Assembly (NCBI RefSeq): GCF_001758365.1
Contig: NZ_LZFO01000002.1
Coordinates: 50,028 to 114,027, forward strand
Reading direction: 5' to 3'
From: Clostridium acetireducens DSM 10703
Lineage (GTDB): Bacteria; Bacillota; Clostridia; Clostridiales; Clostridiaceae
DNA: 64,000 nucleotides
Below, piece by piece: positions 57,301 to 64,000 of the stretch. Positions within the stretch are counted from its first letter, which is position 1. Every line of letters begins with the position of its first letter. The translations under genes and the position numbers were made by a program. The notes beneath the pieces were generated by a model that searched no databases, was not told the DNA's origin, and saw nothing but the letters and a program-made list of their open reading frames with translations.

Positions 57301-57711
57301 ATATATAAGCTTAAAAATAATAAGAAGCTAACAAAGCAAGATTTAGAAACACTTGAATTTGTTATGTGGAAAGAGCTTGGAACAAAATCAGACTATGAAA
57401 AAGAGTTTGGAAATATGCCAGTTAACAAACTTGTAAGAAAAATAGTAGGCTTAGACAGAAATACTGCAAATGAATTATTTTCTGAATTTTTAAATAATAA
57501 AAATTTAAATACTAAGCAGATACATTTTGTAAAACTCATAATTAATTATGTAGTTAAAAATGGATTAATTGATGATAATAGAGTTCTTATGGAAGATCCA
57601 TTTAGAACAGTTGGAAATATTTCTACATTGTTTAAAGATAATATGAATGATGCTAAAAGCATAATGAGTAAAGTTGCTGAAATTAAAAATAATGCTGAAA
57701 GAATTATTTAG
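54364..57711 (+). CDS. hsdR: Type I restriction enzyme HsdR subunit
   Basis: 1115 residues. N-terminal DUF4145-like helical domain (1-130), a coiled linker, the PD-(D/E)xK nuclease (Asp of ADYALYG and VIEAKK near 258-260), SF2 translocase motifs MATGTGKTRTA (near 375) and VDESHRS (near 472), motif VI MIGRGTRL, and an EcoEI-type C-terminal domain. It translocates and cuts unmodified DNA. TTG start about 9 bases after AGGGGGG; GTG two bases later is out of frame. Confidence 0.95.
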   Translation: MCTNFEFLKFKKEFNSFSNACIEAEKSILVSPATCAILSRRALELAVKWVYSFDEDLILPYQDNISSLIHNGSFTELIHSEMLPLLKFVIKLGNLAVHTNKNITREEAVLSLHNLYQFIDWIDYCYGNDYAEKQFDENSLLQGEEKRVRPEELKDLYDKLSSKDKKIEDIINENKELRKEITQKRKDNTENYNFNIDEISEFKTRKIYIDVELKLAGWDFNKDIGEEIELFGMPNNAEKGYADYALYGDDGKPLAVIEAKKTSRDPKVGQQQAKLYADCLEKQYDIRPVIFFTNGFETYIWDDYNCYSERRVYGFFKKDELQLMIDRRTQKKSLISINIKGEISDRYYQKEAITACCEDLEKRKRKLLLVMATGTGKTRTAISLVDVLSRHNWIKNVLFLADRTALVKQAKKNFSKLLPDLSLCNLLDNRDNPEESRMIFSTYPTMMNAIDDTKSKDGKRLFTCGHFDLIIVDESHRSIYKKYKAIFDYFDAYLVGLTATPKDEVDKNTYTIFDMENGVPTYAYEFEKAVEDEFLVDYETIEVKSKIMEDGIKYDELSDEDKEEYEDKFDEDENVGEEISSSAINQWLFNSNTIDLVLNKLMEKGLRIEGNEKLGKTIIFAKSHKHAEAIKERFDKLYPELGTNYAKVIDNKINYAESLIDDFSDKYKLPQIAISVDMLDTGIDIPEILNLIFFKKVRSKTKFWQMIGRGTRLCEDLLGIGQNKDKFLIFDFCNNFEFFRMNPKGFEVNMAQTLSERIFNLKVDLIKELQDLKYSDEEYVKHRSELLKDVLDAVNNLNEDNFMVKMNLKYVQKYKNKEEWKSLGAVNTRDIKEYVSPLITTLNDDEFAKRFDILMYTIEIANLQCNNATRPIKSVIETAESLSKLGTIPQVHEQKYIIDKVRTTEFWEDVDLFELDEVRQALRELLKYLEKTNQKIYYTNFEDMVINEESHAAMYNINNLKNYKKKVEYYLKEHEDELAIYKLKNNKKLTKQDLETLEFVMWKELGTKSDYEKEFGNMPVNKLVRKIVGLDRNTANELFSEFLNNKNLNTKQIHFVKLIINYVVKNGLIDDNRVLMEDPFRTVGNISTLFKDNMNDAKSIMSKVAEIKNNAERII

Positions 57712-57753
57712 TAAAAAATAAAGTGATTTATTGCTAATACAAATTTTACTGAA

Positions 57754-57812
57754 GTTAATTGAATTTTATTGTATAATAATTGGTACATGACATTGTTAAT
57801 TAAGGTTAATCT
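57754..57812 (+). promoter_or_regulatory. Promoter of vanZ-like gene; right copy of island-flanking repeat
   Basis: TATAAT at 57772-57777 in the same context as the hsdM promoter, and a related downstream GTTAAT-TAAG-GTTAAT. It matches 46142-46200 at about 50 of 59 positions, 11.6 kb away. Confidence 0.65.
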
Positions 57813-57844
57813 ACATTTGTTCTTAAAGTAAAAAGGAGACATTT

Positions 57845-58255
57845 ATGCAAAATAAAATCAAGAAAATTTATTTAATTATAGCAGTAATTAATACTATACT
57901 AGGCTTCATTTCTAAATCATCTTATAGAAATTATATATACAACAATAATATAAATGATTTTGGAATAGCGGATTCAGCACCTAACTTTTTTTATATTATA
58001 GGCGCAGTATTTTTTATTTTATATGTAAGTCAAAAAATAGATAAAAAAGCAATTAAATCTACAATTTTAGCTTGTTCTGCAGGTACTCTTATTTATGAAC
58101 TAGAACAATATTATACAAGTATGACATTTGATATTAAGGATATAATTGCAACAATATTAGGAGCAATTATTTGTTATTATATATGTGAATATTTGAATAA
58201 AAAATATAACTTAGAGTGCGAGGATAGACTAAAAAATATGGAATGTGGTGATTAA
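57845..58255 (+). CDS. VanZ-like family membrane protein
   Basis: 136 residues with four hydrophobic segments (about 7-23, 46-62, 73-88 and 97-116). YELEQYYTSMTFDIKDIIATILGAI is the VanZ/RDD-like acidic signature (E..Q, D..D). VanZ relatives influence glycopeptide sensitivity, but most are uncharacterised. Its end overlaps the ribosome site of the next gene. Confidence 0.75.
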   Translation: MQNKIKKIYLIIAVINTILGFISKSSYRNYIYNNNINDFGIADSAPNFFYIIGAVFFILYVSQKIDKKAIKSTILACSAGTLIYELEQYYTSMTFDIKDIIATILGAIICYYICEYLNKKYNLECEDRLKNMECGD

Positions 58256-58256
58256 A

Positions 58257-59093
58257 GTGAATTTAAAAATAACAACTCTTATAGAAAATAACCCTAGTAT
58301 TAATTCCAAATTACATAATGAGCATGGATTATCTCTTTACATAGAAATTGATAAAACTAAAATTTTATTTGATACTGGTCAAAGTGGTGATTTTATTGAA
58401 AATGCACAGTTATTAAAAGTTGATTTAAGCAAGTTAAATTATGTTTTATTAAGTCATGGTCATTATGACCATAGTGGCGGATTTAGAAAATTTGTGGATA
58501 AGTTTAAAAAGCCATATAAATTAATTTTAGGTAAAGGATTTTTTAATAGTAAATATAAAACCACAAAGGAAGGAAATTATAAATATATTGGAAATGCATT
58601 TGATGAGGAATTTGTTAATCAAAATAATATTCCAATAAAATATATAGAAGAAGATGTAGCTTATATTACTAAGGATATAATGATATTTTCTAATTTTGAA
58701 AAATATAATGATTTTGAATCAATAAGTAAGATTTTTAAAATAAAACAAAATGACAATTATATACCTGATAATTTTCATGATGAAATTGTATTAGGGGTTA
58801 AATCTGATAAAGGTTTAATAATTATATTAGGTTGTTCACATATAGGAATAGTTAATATTTTAGAAACTATAATGGAACGCACTAATATGCCTATTTATGC
58901 TGTAGTTGGAGGAACTCATTTAGTAGGTTGTGATGAACTAAGATTAAATAATACTATTAAATTTTTAAAAGAAAAACACATAAAAGTTTTAGGATTATCT
59001 CATTGTACAGGAGAAAATGCTATGGAAGAAATTAAAGAACAATTTGGTAAAAAATTTGTATATAATAATACGGGTAATATAATTAAAATTTAA
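58257..59093 (+). CDS. MBL-fold metallohydrolase (COG1237 type)
   Basis: 278 residues: ILFDTGQSGDFIENA, metal motif LLSHGHYDHSGG, later ligands in GCSHIGIVNIL and LGLSHCTGEN. This matches the subfamily annotated as 7,8-dihydropterin-6-methyl-4-(beta-D-ribofuranosyl)-aminobenzene-5'-phosphate synthase-like. The substrate in clostridia is unknown. GTG 58257 sits 6 bases after GGTG; other GTG codons lie in that site. Confidence 0.88.
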   Translation: MNLKITTLIENNPSINSKLHNEHGLSLYIEIDKTKILFDTGQSGDFIENAQLLKVDLSKLNYVLLSHGHYDHSGGFRKFVDKFKKPYKLILGKGFFNSKYKTTKEGNYKYIGNAFDEEFVNQNNIPIKYIEEDVAYITKDIMIFSNFEKYNDFESISKIFKIKQNDNYIPDNFHDEIVLGVKSDKGLIIILGCSHIGIVNILETIMERTNMPIYAVVGGTHLVGCDELRLNNTIKFLKEKHIKVLGLSHCTGENAMEEIKEQFGKKFVYNNTGNIIKI

Positions 59094-59101
59094 AAAAATC
59101 C

Positions 59102-59130
59102 TTGACATTAATAAATTAAGATGATAAACT
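59102..59130 (+). promoter_or_regulatory. Sigma-A promoter of leader peptide and ABC operon
   Basis: TTGACA, 17 bases, TAAACT. A near-consensus promoter 9 bases after the MBL gene stop. Confidence 0.8.
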
Positions 59131-59161
59131 ACTAATAATAAAATTTTAGGAGGAATTAATT

Positions 59162-59218
59162 ATGAAAAACTTATTAAACGTACCAGTACAAGTTGTTTTT
59201 AATAGCCAATTTAGATAG
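59162..59218 (+). CDS. Leader peptide of ABC importer operon
   Basis: 18 codons (MKNLLNVPVQVVFNSQFR) with TTTAGGAGG 8 bases upstream, in a promoter-proximal leader. Its stop overlaps the first arm of a set of mutually exclusive hairpins. No Trp, so Trp-codon attenuation is unlikely. The Val/Pro/Gln/Phe-rich sequence could act as a nascent-chain sensor. Confidence 0.7.
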   Translation: MKNLLNVPVQVVFNSQFR

Positions 59219-59414
59219 GGTTTGTACCTAAAAAATTAACATAGGTACAAACCCCCAGCAATTATTTGCATTAAAAGGTTTGTATCTATGTTGGCTATAA
59301 ATATAAGTTTTTCGTTAATTTTTATAGAAAGCCACGTAGATAATCTATGTGGCTTTTACGTTTTTTTGTTTATGTATTTTTAAAAGCCACAGGAAATGTC
59401 CAGTGGCTTTTTTT
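59218..59414 (+). promoter_or_regulatory. Attenuator with alternative hairpins and two terminators
   Basis: Arm 1 (59218-59230) pairs perfectly with arm 2 (59242-59254). Arm 2 extended (59240-59253) pairs equally well, with one G-U, with arm 3 (59277-59290). The end of arm 3 (59286-59296) mimics the 3' arm of the first terminator and can pair with its 5' arm (59330-59339). Terminators follow at 59328-59367 (AAAGCCAC/GTGGCTTT) and 59382-59414 (AAAAGCCAC/GTGGCTTTT). This is the layout of ribosome-mediated attenuation. Confidence 0.75.
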
Positions 59415-59443
59415 ATATACAAAAAATGGAGAGGAGAATCTTT

Positions 59444-60328
59444 ATGGAAGTATTAACAGGTGTAGTAGTACAAAGTTTAATATTATCAATTATGGTGCTA
59501 GGAGTGTATATAAGTTATAAAATTTTGGATTTTCCAGATTTATCTGCAGATGGAAGCTTTACATTAGGAGCAGCAATAATAGTTATAATGTTGAAAAAAG
59601 GAGTATCCCCTATTACAGCTAGTTTAGTTGCTTTATTAGCTGGAGCAATGGCAGGGTTAATAACAGGAGTGCTTCATGTAAGGCTTAAAATATCAAATTT
59701 ACTTTCTGGAATTTTAGTAATGGGTATTTTATATTCATTGAATTTAAGAATTATGGGTAAGGCAAATATCCCTATTTTTAGTAAAGTAAATATATTTTAT
59801 GATTTTAATCCACTAATAATTACTTTTGTTTTTGTTGCAGTAATTAAAATCATTATGGATTTATTTTTAAAAACTGGATTAGGATATATATTAAAAGGTG
59901 TTGGAGATAATTCGCAAATGATTAAATCTTTAGGAATAGAAGTAGGAGGAATAAAAATATTAGGTCTTATGATTTCAAATGCACTTATATCACTTTCAGG
60001 AAGTATAATGGCACAATATCAAGGATTTGCAGATGTTTCTATGGGTATTGGCACATTAGTTTTAGGAATAGCTTCCATAATTATTGGAACATCTATAATT
60101 AAAAAGAAAATGTTTATTAAAGAAACAACTCTTGTAATTTTAGGTACATTAATTTATCAAATTACCATATATTTTGCTATGAATGTAGGACTTACACCAG
60201 TTGACTTAAAGATGATAACATCCCTAGTAATTATTGCATTTTTAGCTGTAGGTGGAGTTAAAAACAGAAAACATGGAAGGAGGGTTTTAAATGTTAAAAA
60301 TTCAAAACTTATCAAAAAGCTTTCATAA
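59444..60328 (+). CDS. ABC transporter permease (TrpY-like, COG4120)
   Basis: 294 residues with about eight membrane segments; FPDLSADGSFTLGAA and the EAA-like region GVGDNSQMIKSLGIEVGGIKILGLMISNAL place it with branched-chain-amino-acid-type permeases of the TrpXYZ class. ATG 59444 follows GAGGAGA; an upstream in-frame ATG lies inside the second terminator. It overlaps the ATPase gene by 38 bases. Confidence 0.88.
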   Translation: MEVLTGVVVQSLILSIMVLGVYISYKILDFPDLSADGSFTLGAAIIVIMLKKGVSPITASLVALLAGAMAGLITGVLHVRLKISNLLSGILVMGILYSLNLRIMGKANIPIFSKVNIFYDFNPLIITFVFVAVIKIIMDLFLKTGLGYILKGVGDNSQMIKSLGIEVGGIKILGLMISNALISLSGSIMAQYQGFADVSMGIGTLVLGIASIIIGTSIIKKKMFIKETTLVILGTLIYQITIYFAMNVGLTPVDLKMITSLVIIAFLAVGGVKNRKHGRRVLNVKNSKLIKKLS

Positions 60329-61046
60329 TGCACATATGGGAGAAAATAAATTGTTTACAAATCTTAATTTAAACATTAATAAAGGTGATTTTGTAAGCAT
60401 AATTGGAAGCAATGGTACAGGGAAGTCCACATTATTAAATATAATTTCAGGAATAGTGGAAGAAACTTCAGGAAGTATTTTACTTCAAGGCAAGGATATA
60501 ACCAAAATGCCTGAACATAAAAGAACTAAAATTATAAGTAGAGTTTTTCAAGATACAAATTTAGGTACATGCGGTTCTATGACAGTAAGAGAAAACTTGA
60601 GTTTAGCATTAAACAAAGGAAAGTTAATTAATTTTAAATATTGTCTTAGATATAAAACAGAATATCTAGAAGAATTATTAGATGGAATATCTTTAGATTT
60701 AAAAAAGCTTTTAGATGTAGAGGTTAAATATCTTTCAGGAGGACAAAGACAAGCATTGTCATTAATAATGGCTAGCATATGTAATCCCAAGGTATTATTG
60801 TTAGATGAACATACAGCTGCTTTAGATCCTAAAATATCTAATGAAGTTATGAAACTTACTGAAAAAATTGTAAAAGAAAAAAACATTACTACATTGATGG
60901 TAACTCATAATTTAAAAGATGCAATACAGTATGGCAATAGACTTATTATGTTGCATAGAGGTGAAATTATTTTAGATTTAGATGTAGAAGAAAAGAAAAA
61001 AATAACTGTAGAAGATATATTAAAAAAATTCGAATATGCAGTATAA
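60291..61046 (+). CDS. ABC transporter ATPase (TrpZ-like, COG1101)
   Basis: 251 residues: Walker A GSNGTGKSTLLN, Q-loop VFQDTNLGTCGSMTV, signature YLSGGQRQALSL, Walker B VLLLDEHTAALDP and switch MVTHN. The Walker B has Asp-Glu-His. Forms the importer with the permease and the lipoprotein on either side. GGAGGG site within the permease gene. Confidence 0.92.
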   Translation: MLKIQNLSKSFHNAHMGENKLFTNLNLNINKGDFVSIIGSNGTGKSTLLNIISGIVEETSGSILLQGKDITKMPEHKRTKIISRVFQDTNLGTCGSMTVRENLSLALNKGKLINFKYCLRYKTEYLEELLDGISLDLKKLLDVEVKYLSGGQRQALSLIMASICNPKVLLLDEHTAALDPKISNEVMKLTEKIVKEKNITTLMVTHNLKDAIQYGNRLIMLHRGEIILDLDVEEKKKITVEDILKKFEYAV

Positions 61047-61061
61047 AGGAGAGAATGTATT

Positions 61062-62027
61062 ATGAAAAAAATAATTGTTGGAGTATTAATAATAGCTGGT
61101 ATGTTAACAGGATGTGCAAAAACAGCAGATAAAAAGAATGTAGTAAATATAGGAATAAGCCAAATTGTAGAATATGTTGCTTTAGATGAAAATAGACAAG
61201 GATTTATAAAGGCACTTGAAGAAAGTGGATATAAAGATGGAGAAAATATGAAAATAGATTATCAAAATGCTCAAGGAGATATAGCGGTATCTCAAACTAT
61301 TGCAAAGAAATTTTCTTCAGAAAAGAAAGATTTAATTTTTGCTATAGGTACTCCTGCAGCACAAGGAGCATATAACACAACAAAGAAAATACCAATAATG
61401 ATTAGTTCTGTTACAGATCCTGTAAAAGCTGAATTAGTTAAATCCATAGAAAAACCTGAAACCAATGTATCAGGAACTTCAGACTATTTACCTGTAGAAA
61501 AACAGTTGGATTTAATAAAGAAACTTGTACCAAATGCAAAGAAAATAGGATTTATATATAATACAAGTGAAGTAAATTCAGAAGTTCAATTAAATGAATT
61601 AAAAAAAGTTGCTAAGGGCTATGAAATTATACCTTCAGGAGTAACAAGTACAAATGAAGTAAATAGTAATATAGCTAGTTTAGTAAAGAAAATAGATGTA
61701 TTATATGTACCTACAGATCAATTAGTTGTATCATCAATGCCTATAATTGCTAAAACTACATTAGAAGCAAAAGTACCTATAATTGCAGCGGAAAAAGGAA
61801 GTGTAGAAGCAGGGGCTTTAGCTACTGTAGGAATTAATTATTACAAATTAGGTTACCAAACAGGTAAAATGGCAGCGGCAGTATTAAAAGGAGAAGATAT
61901 TTCTAAAATGCCAATTAAAATATCTGATGAAACAGATGTATATATTAATGAAGATAGTTTGAAAAAATTGAATATTGAAAAACCATCAATGAATAATGTT
62001 AAATATATAAAAACTAAATCTGAATAA
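61062..62027 (+). CDS. ABC transporter substrate-binding lipoprotein (TrpX-like, COG2984)
   Basis: 321 residues with a lipobox (GMLTGCAK, Cys18) and a type I periplasmic-binding fold: VNIGISQIVEYVALDENRQGFIKALEESGY, TPAAQGAYNTTKKIPIMISSVTDPV. Streptococcal homologs bind tryptophan or other aromatic amino acids; here the ligand is not defined. Last gene of the importer operon, followed by a strong hairpin. Confidence 0.9.
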   Translation: MKKIIVGVLIIAGMLTGCAKTADKKNVVNIGISQIVEYVALDENRQGFIKALEESGYKDGENMKIDYQNAQGDIAVSQTIAKKFSSEKKDLIFAIGTPAAQGAYNTTKKIPIMISSVTDPVKAELVKSIEKPETNVSGTSDYLPVEKQLDLIKKLVPNAKKIGFIYNTSEVNSEVQLNELKKVAKGYEIIPSGVTSTNEVNSNIASLVKKIDVLYVPTDQLVVSSMPIIAKTTLEAKVPIIAAEKGSVEAGALATVGINYYKLGYQTGKMAAAVLKGEDISKMPIKISDETDVYINEDSLKKLNIEKPSMNNVKYIKTKSE

Positions 62028-62034
62028 TTTTTAA

Positions 62035-62120
62035 TATAACAAAACATATAGTTAGCATATTAGAAAATTAAAAACAATTTGTTTTTAATTTTCTAATAAC
62101 TACCTATATGTTTTGTTATA
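62035..62120. terminator. Long two-part palindrome after ABC operon
   Basis: Outer arms of 17 bases (62035-62051 with 62104-62120) and an inner perfect 18-base hairpin around TTGTTTTTAATTTTC, separated by an internal loop. It is a bidirectional terminator or another palindromic intergenic element. Confidence 0.75.
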
Positions 62121-62161
62121 TAAAAGATACTAAACTATAATTAGTAAACAGGAGATATAGA

Positions 62162-62284
62162 ATGATAATATATAAGTTTGTACAGCATGTTGGAATTAAT
62201 TGCAAAAGCAGTATTCATAACTGTATTGACATAAATAAGAAATTAATGTATACTAATATAAGGGGAATTAAGAGTATAAAATAA
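62162..62284 (+). CDS. Possible 40-residue protein
   Basis: ATG 8 bases after CAGGAG, 40 codons, with two Cys and a basic C-terminus; no family. The sigma-A promoter at 62226-62254 lies inside it, so it may be a chance frame. Confidence 0.25.
   Translation: MIIYKFVQHVGINCKSSIHNCIDINKKLMYTNIRGIKSIK
62226..62254 (+). promoter_or_regulatory. Orphan consensus promoter
   Basis: TTGACA, 17 bases, TATACT: among the best promoters in the window, yet no gene follows for 500 bases. Predicted start near 62261. Confidence 0.7.
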
Positions 62285-62504
62285 TAATAAATTATAATTT
62301 TAGTACAATGTGATAATTATAAGTTAGGGTTAATAAGAGACTCTCATCTTAGTAAATTAACTATTTATCAAGTGATTAACTTGAATTTGTAGATTACTTC
62401 TTAAAATACCAATGTAGCTTTAATTGGTTCAAATCAAGCGAAATCCATTTTTATAAATAAAACGCCCATTTGTTTATATTTAATAGGCAGAAAGGCGTTA
62501 TTTT
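62261..62504 (+). ncRNA. Candidate small RNA between orphan promoter and terminator
   Basis: About 240 bases from the predicted start to a hairpin AACGCC/GGCGTT (62461-62499) followed by ATTTTAT. The body has higher complexity than the surrounding DNA (GAGACTCTCATC, GGTTCAAATCAAGCG) and no good reading frame. It matches no riboswitch or RNA family I know. The remainder of this gene-free stretch (62505-62757) shows only AT-rich sequence before the next ribosome site. Confidence 0.45.
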
Positions 62505-62757
62505 ATATAGTTAAAAAAATGAACATTTCAAAAAAATTTCCAGTGTTGTTTTAATTATTAGAAATAGATATTCCTGAAAAAATTTATGGCAGAATAAGAT
62601 AGATAGTTATATTATTAAGCATTATAAAATTATTTATACAAATATATAAATGGCATAAAAAATTTCAATTTAAATATAGGATTTTCTAATTAGCATAGGA
62701 TGAAAATCTAAAATACATGACAAGTTATTTCATAAGATTATTATTGGAGGTGTAGAT

Positions 62758-63804
62758 GTGGACCTTTGTGATCAAGTAGTAAAGCATAAAGTTTTTGGTA
62801 AAGGACAAATAGTAGATCTTGAAAATAACTATGTAACAGTATTATTTGATAATATTGAAGATGAAAAAAAATTTTCTTATCCATCTGCTTTTGGTCCATT
62901 TTTAGAATTAGAGGACAAATCTTTTCTAAAGCAAGTTGAAAAAGATAAAAATATAATTATTCAAAGGGAAGCTGAAAATAAGAAAATTGAGGAAAAACTT
63001 AAAAAAGAAAAAATGATAAAAGCTATGGTTGATGAAGCAAAACATTCAAAAAACACTAATAATAAAGCTTCAAACAGGAATAATATTGCTTTTAAGTGTA
63101 ATTATTGTGATGGTGGCAATAGTGAAGAAATTGTAGGATATAAAGGTGCTTGTAGTGATAAAATTATTGAATATAATATTAAAAAATCAAAGCGTAAAGT
63201 GTGTTCTAATCCACAGTGTCAGTGTTATAAATATTTAAATGGTGAAATATCTAGAGAAGAACTAGATAAATTTTATGAAGAAAATGGAGCTATATGTGCA
63301 GAAAGTCAAATTTTAAAAAATTGGCGTGCTTATACAGGTACTATTCAAAGTGGTGTTAATAAAGGAAATCCAAAGAAGTTAAGAAATATTACTAACAGTA
63401 GTTTAGTTTTGCTTACAACAAGATTTCCAAATGCTAAAGATAAAGATAGATTTATTTTTGCTGTATTTTTAGTAGATGGAAATTATAATGGTAATAATAA
63501 AGAAAAAGGATATTTAGGTTCAGATTCTAAATATAAATTAAAACTATCCCTTAATGAAGCTAAAAAGTTGAAGTTTTGGGACTATTATTTTAATCCTAAT
63601 AAACCAAAAAATATTACTTTTGGAAGTGGAACTCATAGATATTTAACAGATATTCAAGCAGCTCAAGTGCTTAAAAGAATTTTTGAGATAAAAAAAGGTA
63701 CTGTAGATGAAGAATTTTCAAAAGAATTTTTAGAATATTATTGCAAAATTAAAAATTTAGAAATTGATGATATTGCTGTACCAGAGGGTGCTTTACAAAG
63801 ATAA
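62758..63804 (+). CDS. Unrecognised zinc-binding protein with Tudor-like N-terminus
   Basis: 348 residues from GTG after GGAGGTG. The N-terminus (8-50, VKHKVFGKGQIVDLENNYVTVLFDN) has the GxGxV...V.F pattern of small beta-barrels found at the end of UvrD/PcrA-like helicases. A charged helical linker follows (to 100), then a Cys cluster FKCNYCDGG...CSDK...CSNPQCQCY likely binding zinc. The C-terminal 170 residues (TNSSLVLLTTRFPNAKDKDRFIFAVFLVD...FGSGTHRYLTDIQAAQVL) form a conserved-looking domain I cannot name. Co-location with a defence island makes a nucleic-acid role plausible only. Confidence 0.7.
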   Translation: MDLCDQVVKHKVFGKGQIVDLENNYVTVLFDNIEDEKKFSYPSAFGPFLELEDKSFLKQVEKDKNIIIQREAENKKIEEKLKKEKMIKAMVDEAKHSKNTNNKASNRNNIAFKCNYCDGGNSEEIVGYKGACSDKIIEYNIKKSKRKVCSNPQCQCYKYLNGEISREELDKFYEENGAICAESQILKNWRAYTGTIQSGVNKGNPKKLRNITNSSLVLLTTRFPNAKDKDRFIFAVFLVDGNYNGNNKEKGYLGSDSKYKLKLSLNEAKKLKFWDYYFNPNKPKNITFGSGTHRYLTDIQAAQVLKRIFEIKKGTVDEEFSKEFLEYYCKIKNLEIDDIAVPEGALQR

Positions 63805-63821
63805 ATATGGGGAATTAGAGT

Positions 63822-63857
63822 AAAAAATGCATTGGTAGCTTTGCCAATGCATTTTTT
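63822..63857 (+). terminator. Rho-independent terminator
   Basis: AAAATGCATTGG pairs with CCAATGCATTTT around an 8-base loop, followed by further T. It ends the zinc-binding protein gene. Confidence 0.85.
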
Positions 63858-63986
63858 ATCTAAATAATATATTCTTAAATTGCAATATTAAATGCAACAC
63901 CCCTGTGAAAAAATCATGTAGAATAGGACTGACAATAGTCAAAATCAGCCTTAAGCCCATCTTAATAATAACAGGAGATGGAGTGC

Positions 63987-64000
63987 ATGGGTTTGTCAAG
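63987..64000 (+). CDS. Possible start of a gene cut by the window edge
   Basis: ATGGGTTTGTCAAG with AGGAGATGGAG upstream. Only four codons are visible. The sequence before it (63878-63960) is less AT-rich than usual and could be the end of an insertion sequence, so this may be a transposase start. Very uncertain. Confidence 0.25.

Noticed and set aside
46142..57812. Prophage or conjugative element
   Set aside because: No structural phage, relaxase or conjugation genes; the single recombinase is explained by the hsdS repeats.
59218..59414. T-box riboswitch before the ABC importer
   Set aside because: No AGGGTGG-type T-box sequence or specifier loop; a translated leader peptide and competing hairpins explain the region better.
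62401..62460. tRNA-like GGTTCAAATC near 62426
   Set aside because: Only a T-loop-like motif; no acceptor stem or anticodon arm can be drawn around it.

Overview
The window is very AT-rich chromosomal DNA from a spore-forming, low-GC Firmicute, most likely a cluster I Clostridium. It carries the spoIIIA operon, spoIVB, spo0A, spoIIM and dacF. The order folD-xseA-xseB-ispA-[OLE RNA]-oapA-dxs-tlyA-nadK-argR-recN-spoIVB-spo0A and the strong AT codon bias are typical of that group. The species cannot be fixed from sequence alone.

Layout. 1-2635: end of a type IV pilus operon (two prepilins, a 46-residue membrane protein, PilM/N/O-like proteins). 2636-4942: aminopeptidase P, EF-P and a CD1247-type zinc-ribbon protein. 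5032-10071: spoIIIAA-AH. 10149-14358: Asp23, nusB, folD, xseA, xseB, ispA. 14382-15611: OLE RNA with its own promoter, then its partner gene oapA. 15608-24025: dxs, tlyA, nadK, argR, recN, spoIVB, spo0A. 24124-29355: spoIIM, a XerD-position recombinase with substituted catalytic residues, deoB, punA, pdp. 29356-45160: dacF, cca, scpAB, ytfJ/ytfI-like, a second DacB, a zinc-ribbon protein, sbcDC, RNase J, a kinase-like protein and a phosphatase. This stretch also holds six copies of an unfamiliar nested-palindrome element.

46142-57812 is a type I restriction-modification defence island bounded by a 59-bp direct repeat that contains a promoter. The order is hsdM, a HEPN ribonuclease-like gene, hsdS, an AAA ATPase and a small ExK nuclease-like partner, a tyrosine recombinase, a silent hsdS target-recognition cassette, and hsdR. 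Identical 26-bp and 42-bp repeats flank the second recognition domain in both hsdS and the cassette. The 42-bp repeat contains a 14-8-14 near-palindrome shaped like a tyrosine-recombinase core site. This suggests a recombinase-driven switch of specificity whose excised circle would also carry the ATPase/nuclease pair.

57845-64000: VanZ-like and MBL-fold genes, a TrpXYZ-like ABC importer behind an 18-residue leader peptide and attenuator, a possible promoter-to-terminator ncRNA unit, an unrecognised zinc-binding protein, and possibly the edge of an insertion sequence.

Two architectures recur. At least four genes (folD, punA, pdp, rnjA) have a stem-loop between a good Shine-Dalgarno and the start codon, so that folding restores roughly normal spacing. 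Several intergenic regions are long palindromes whose arms match within a copy but differ between copies.
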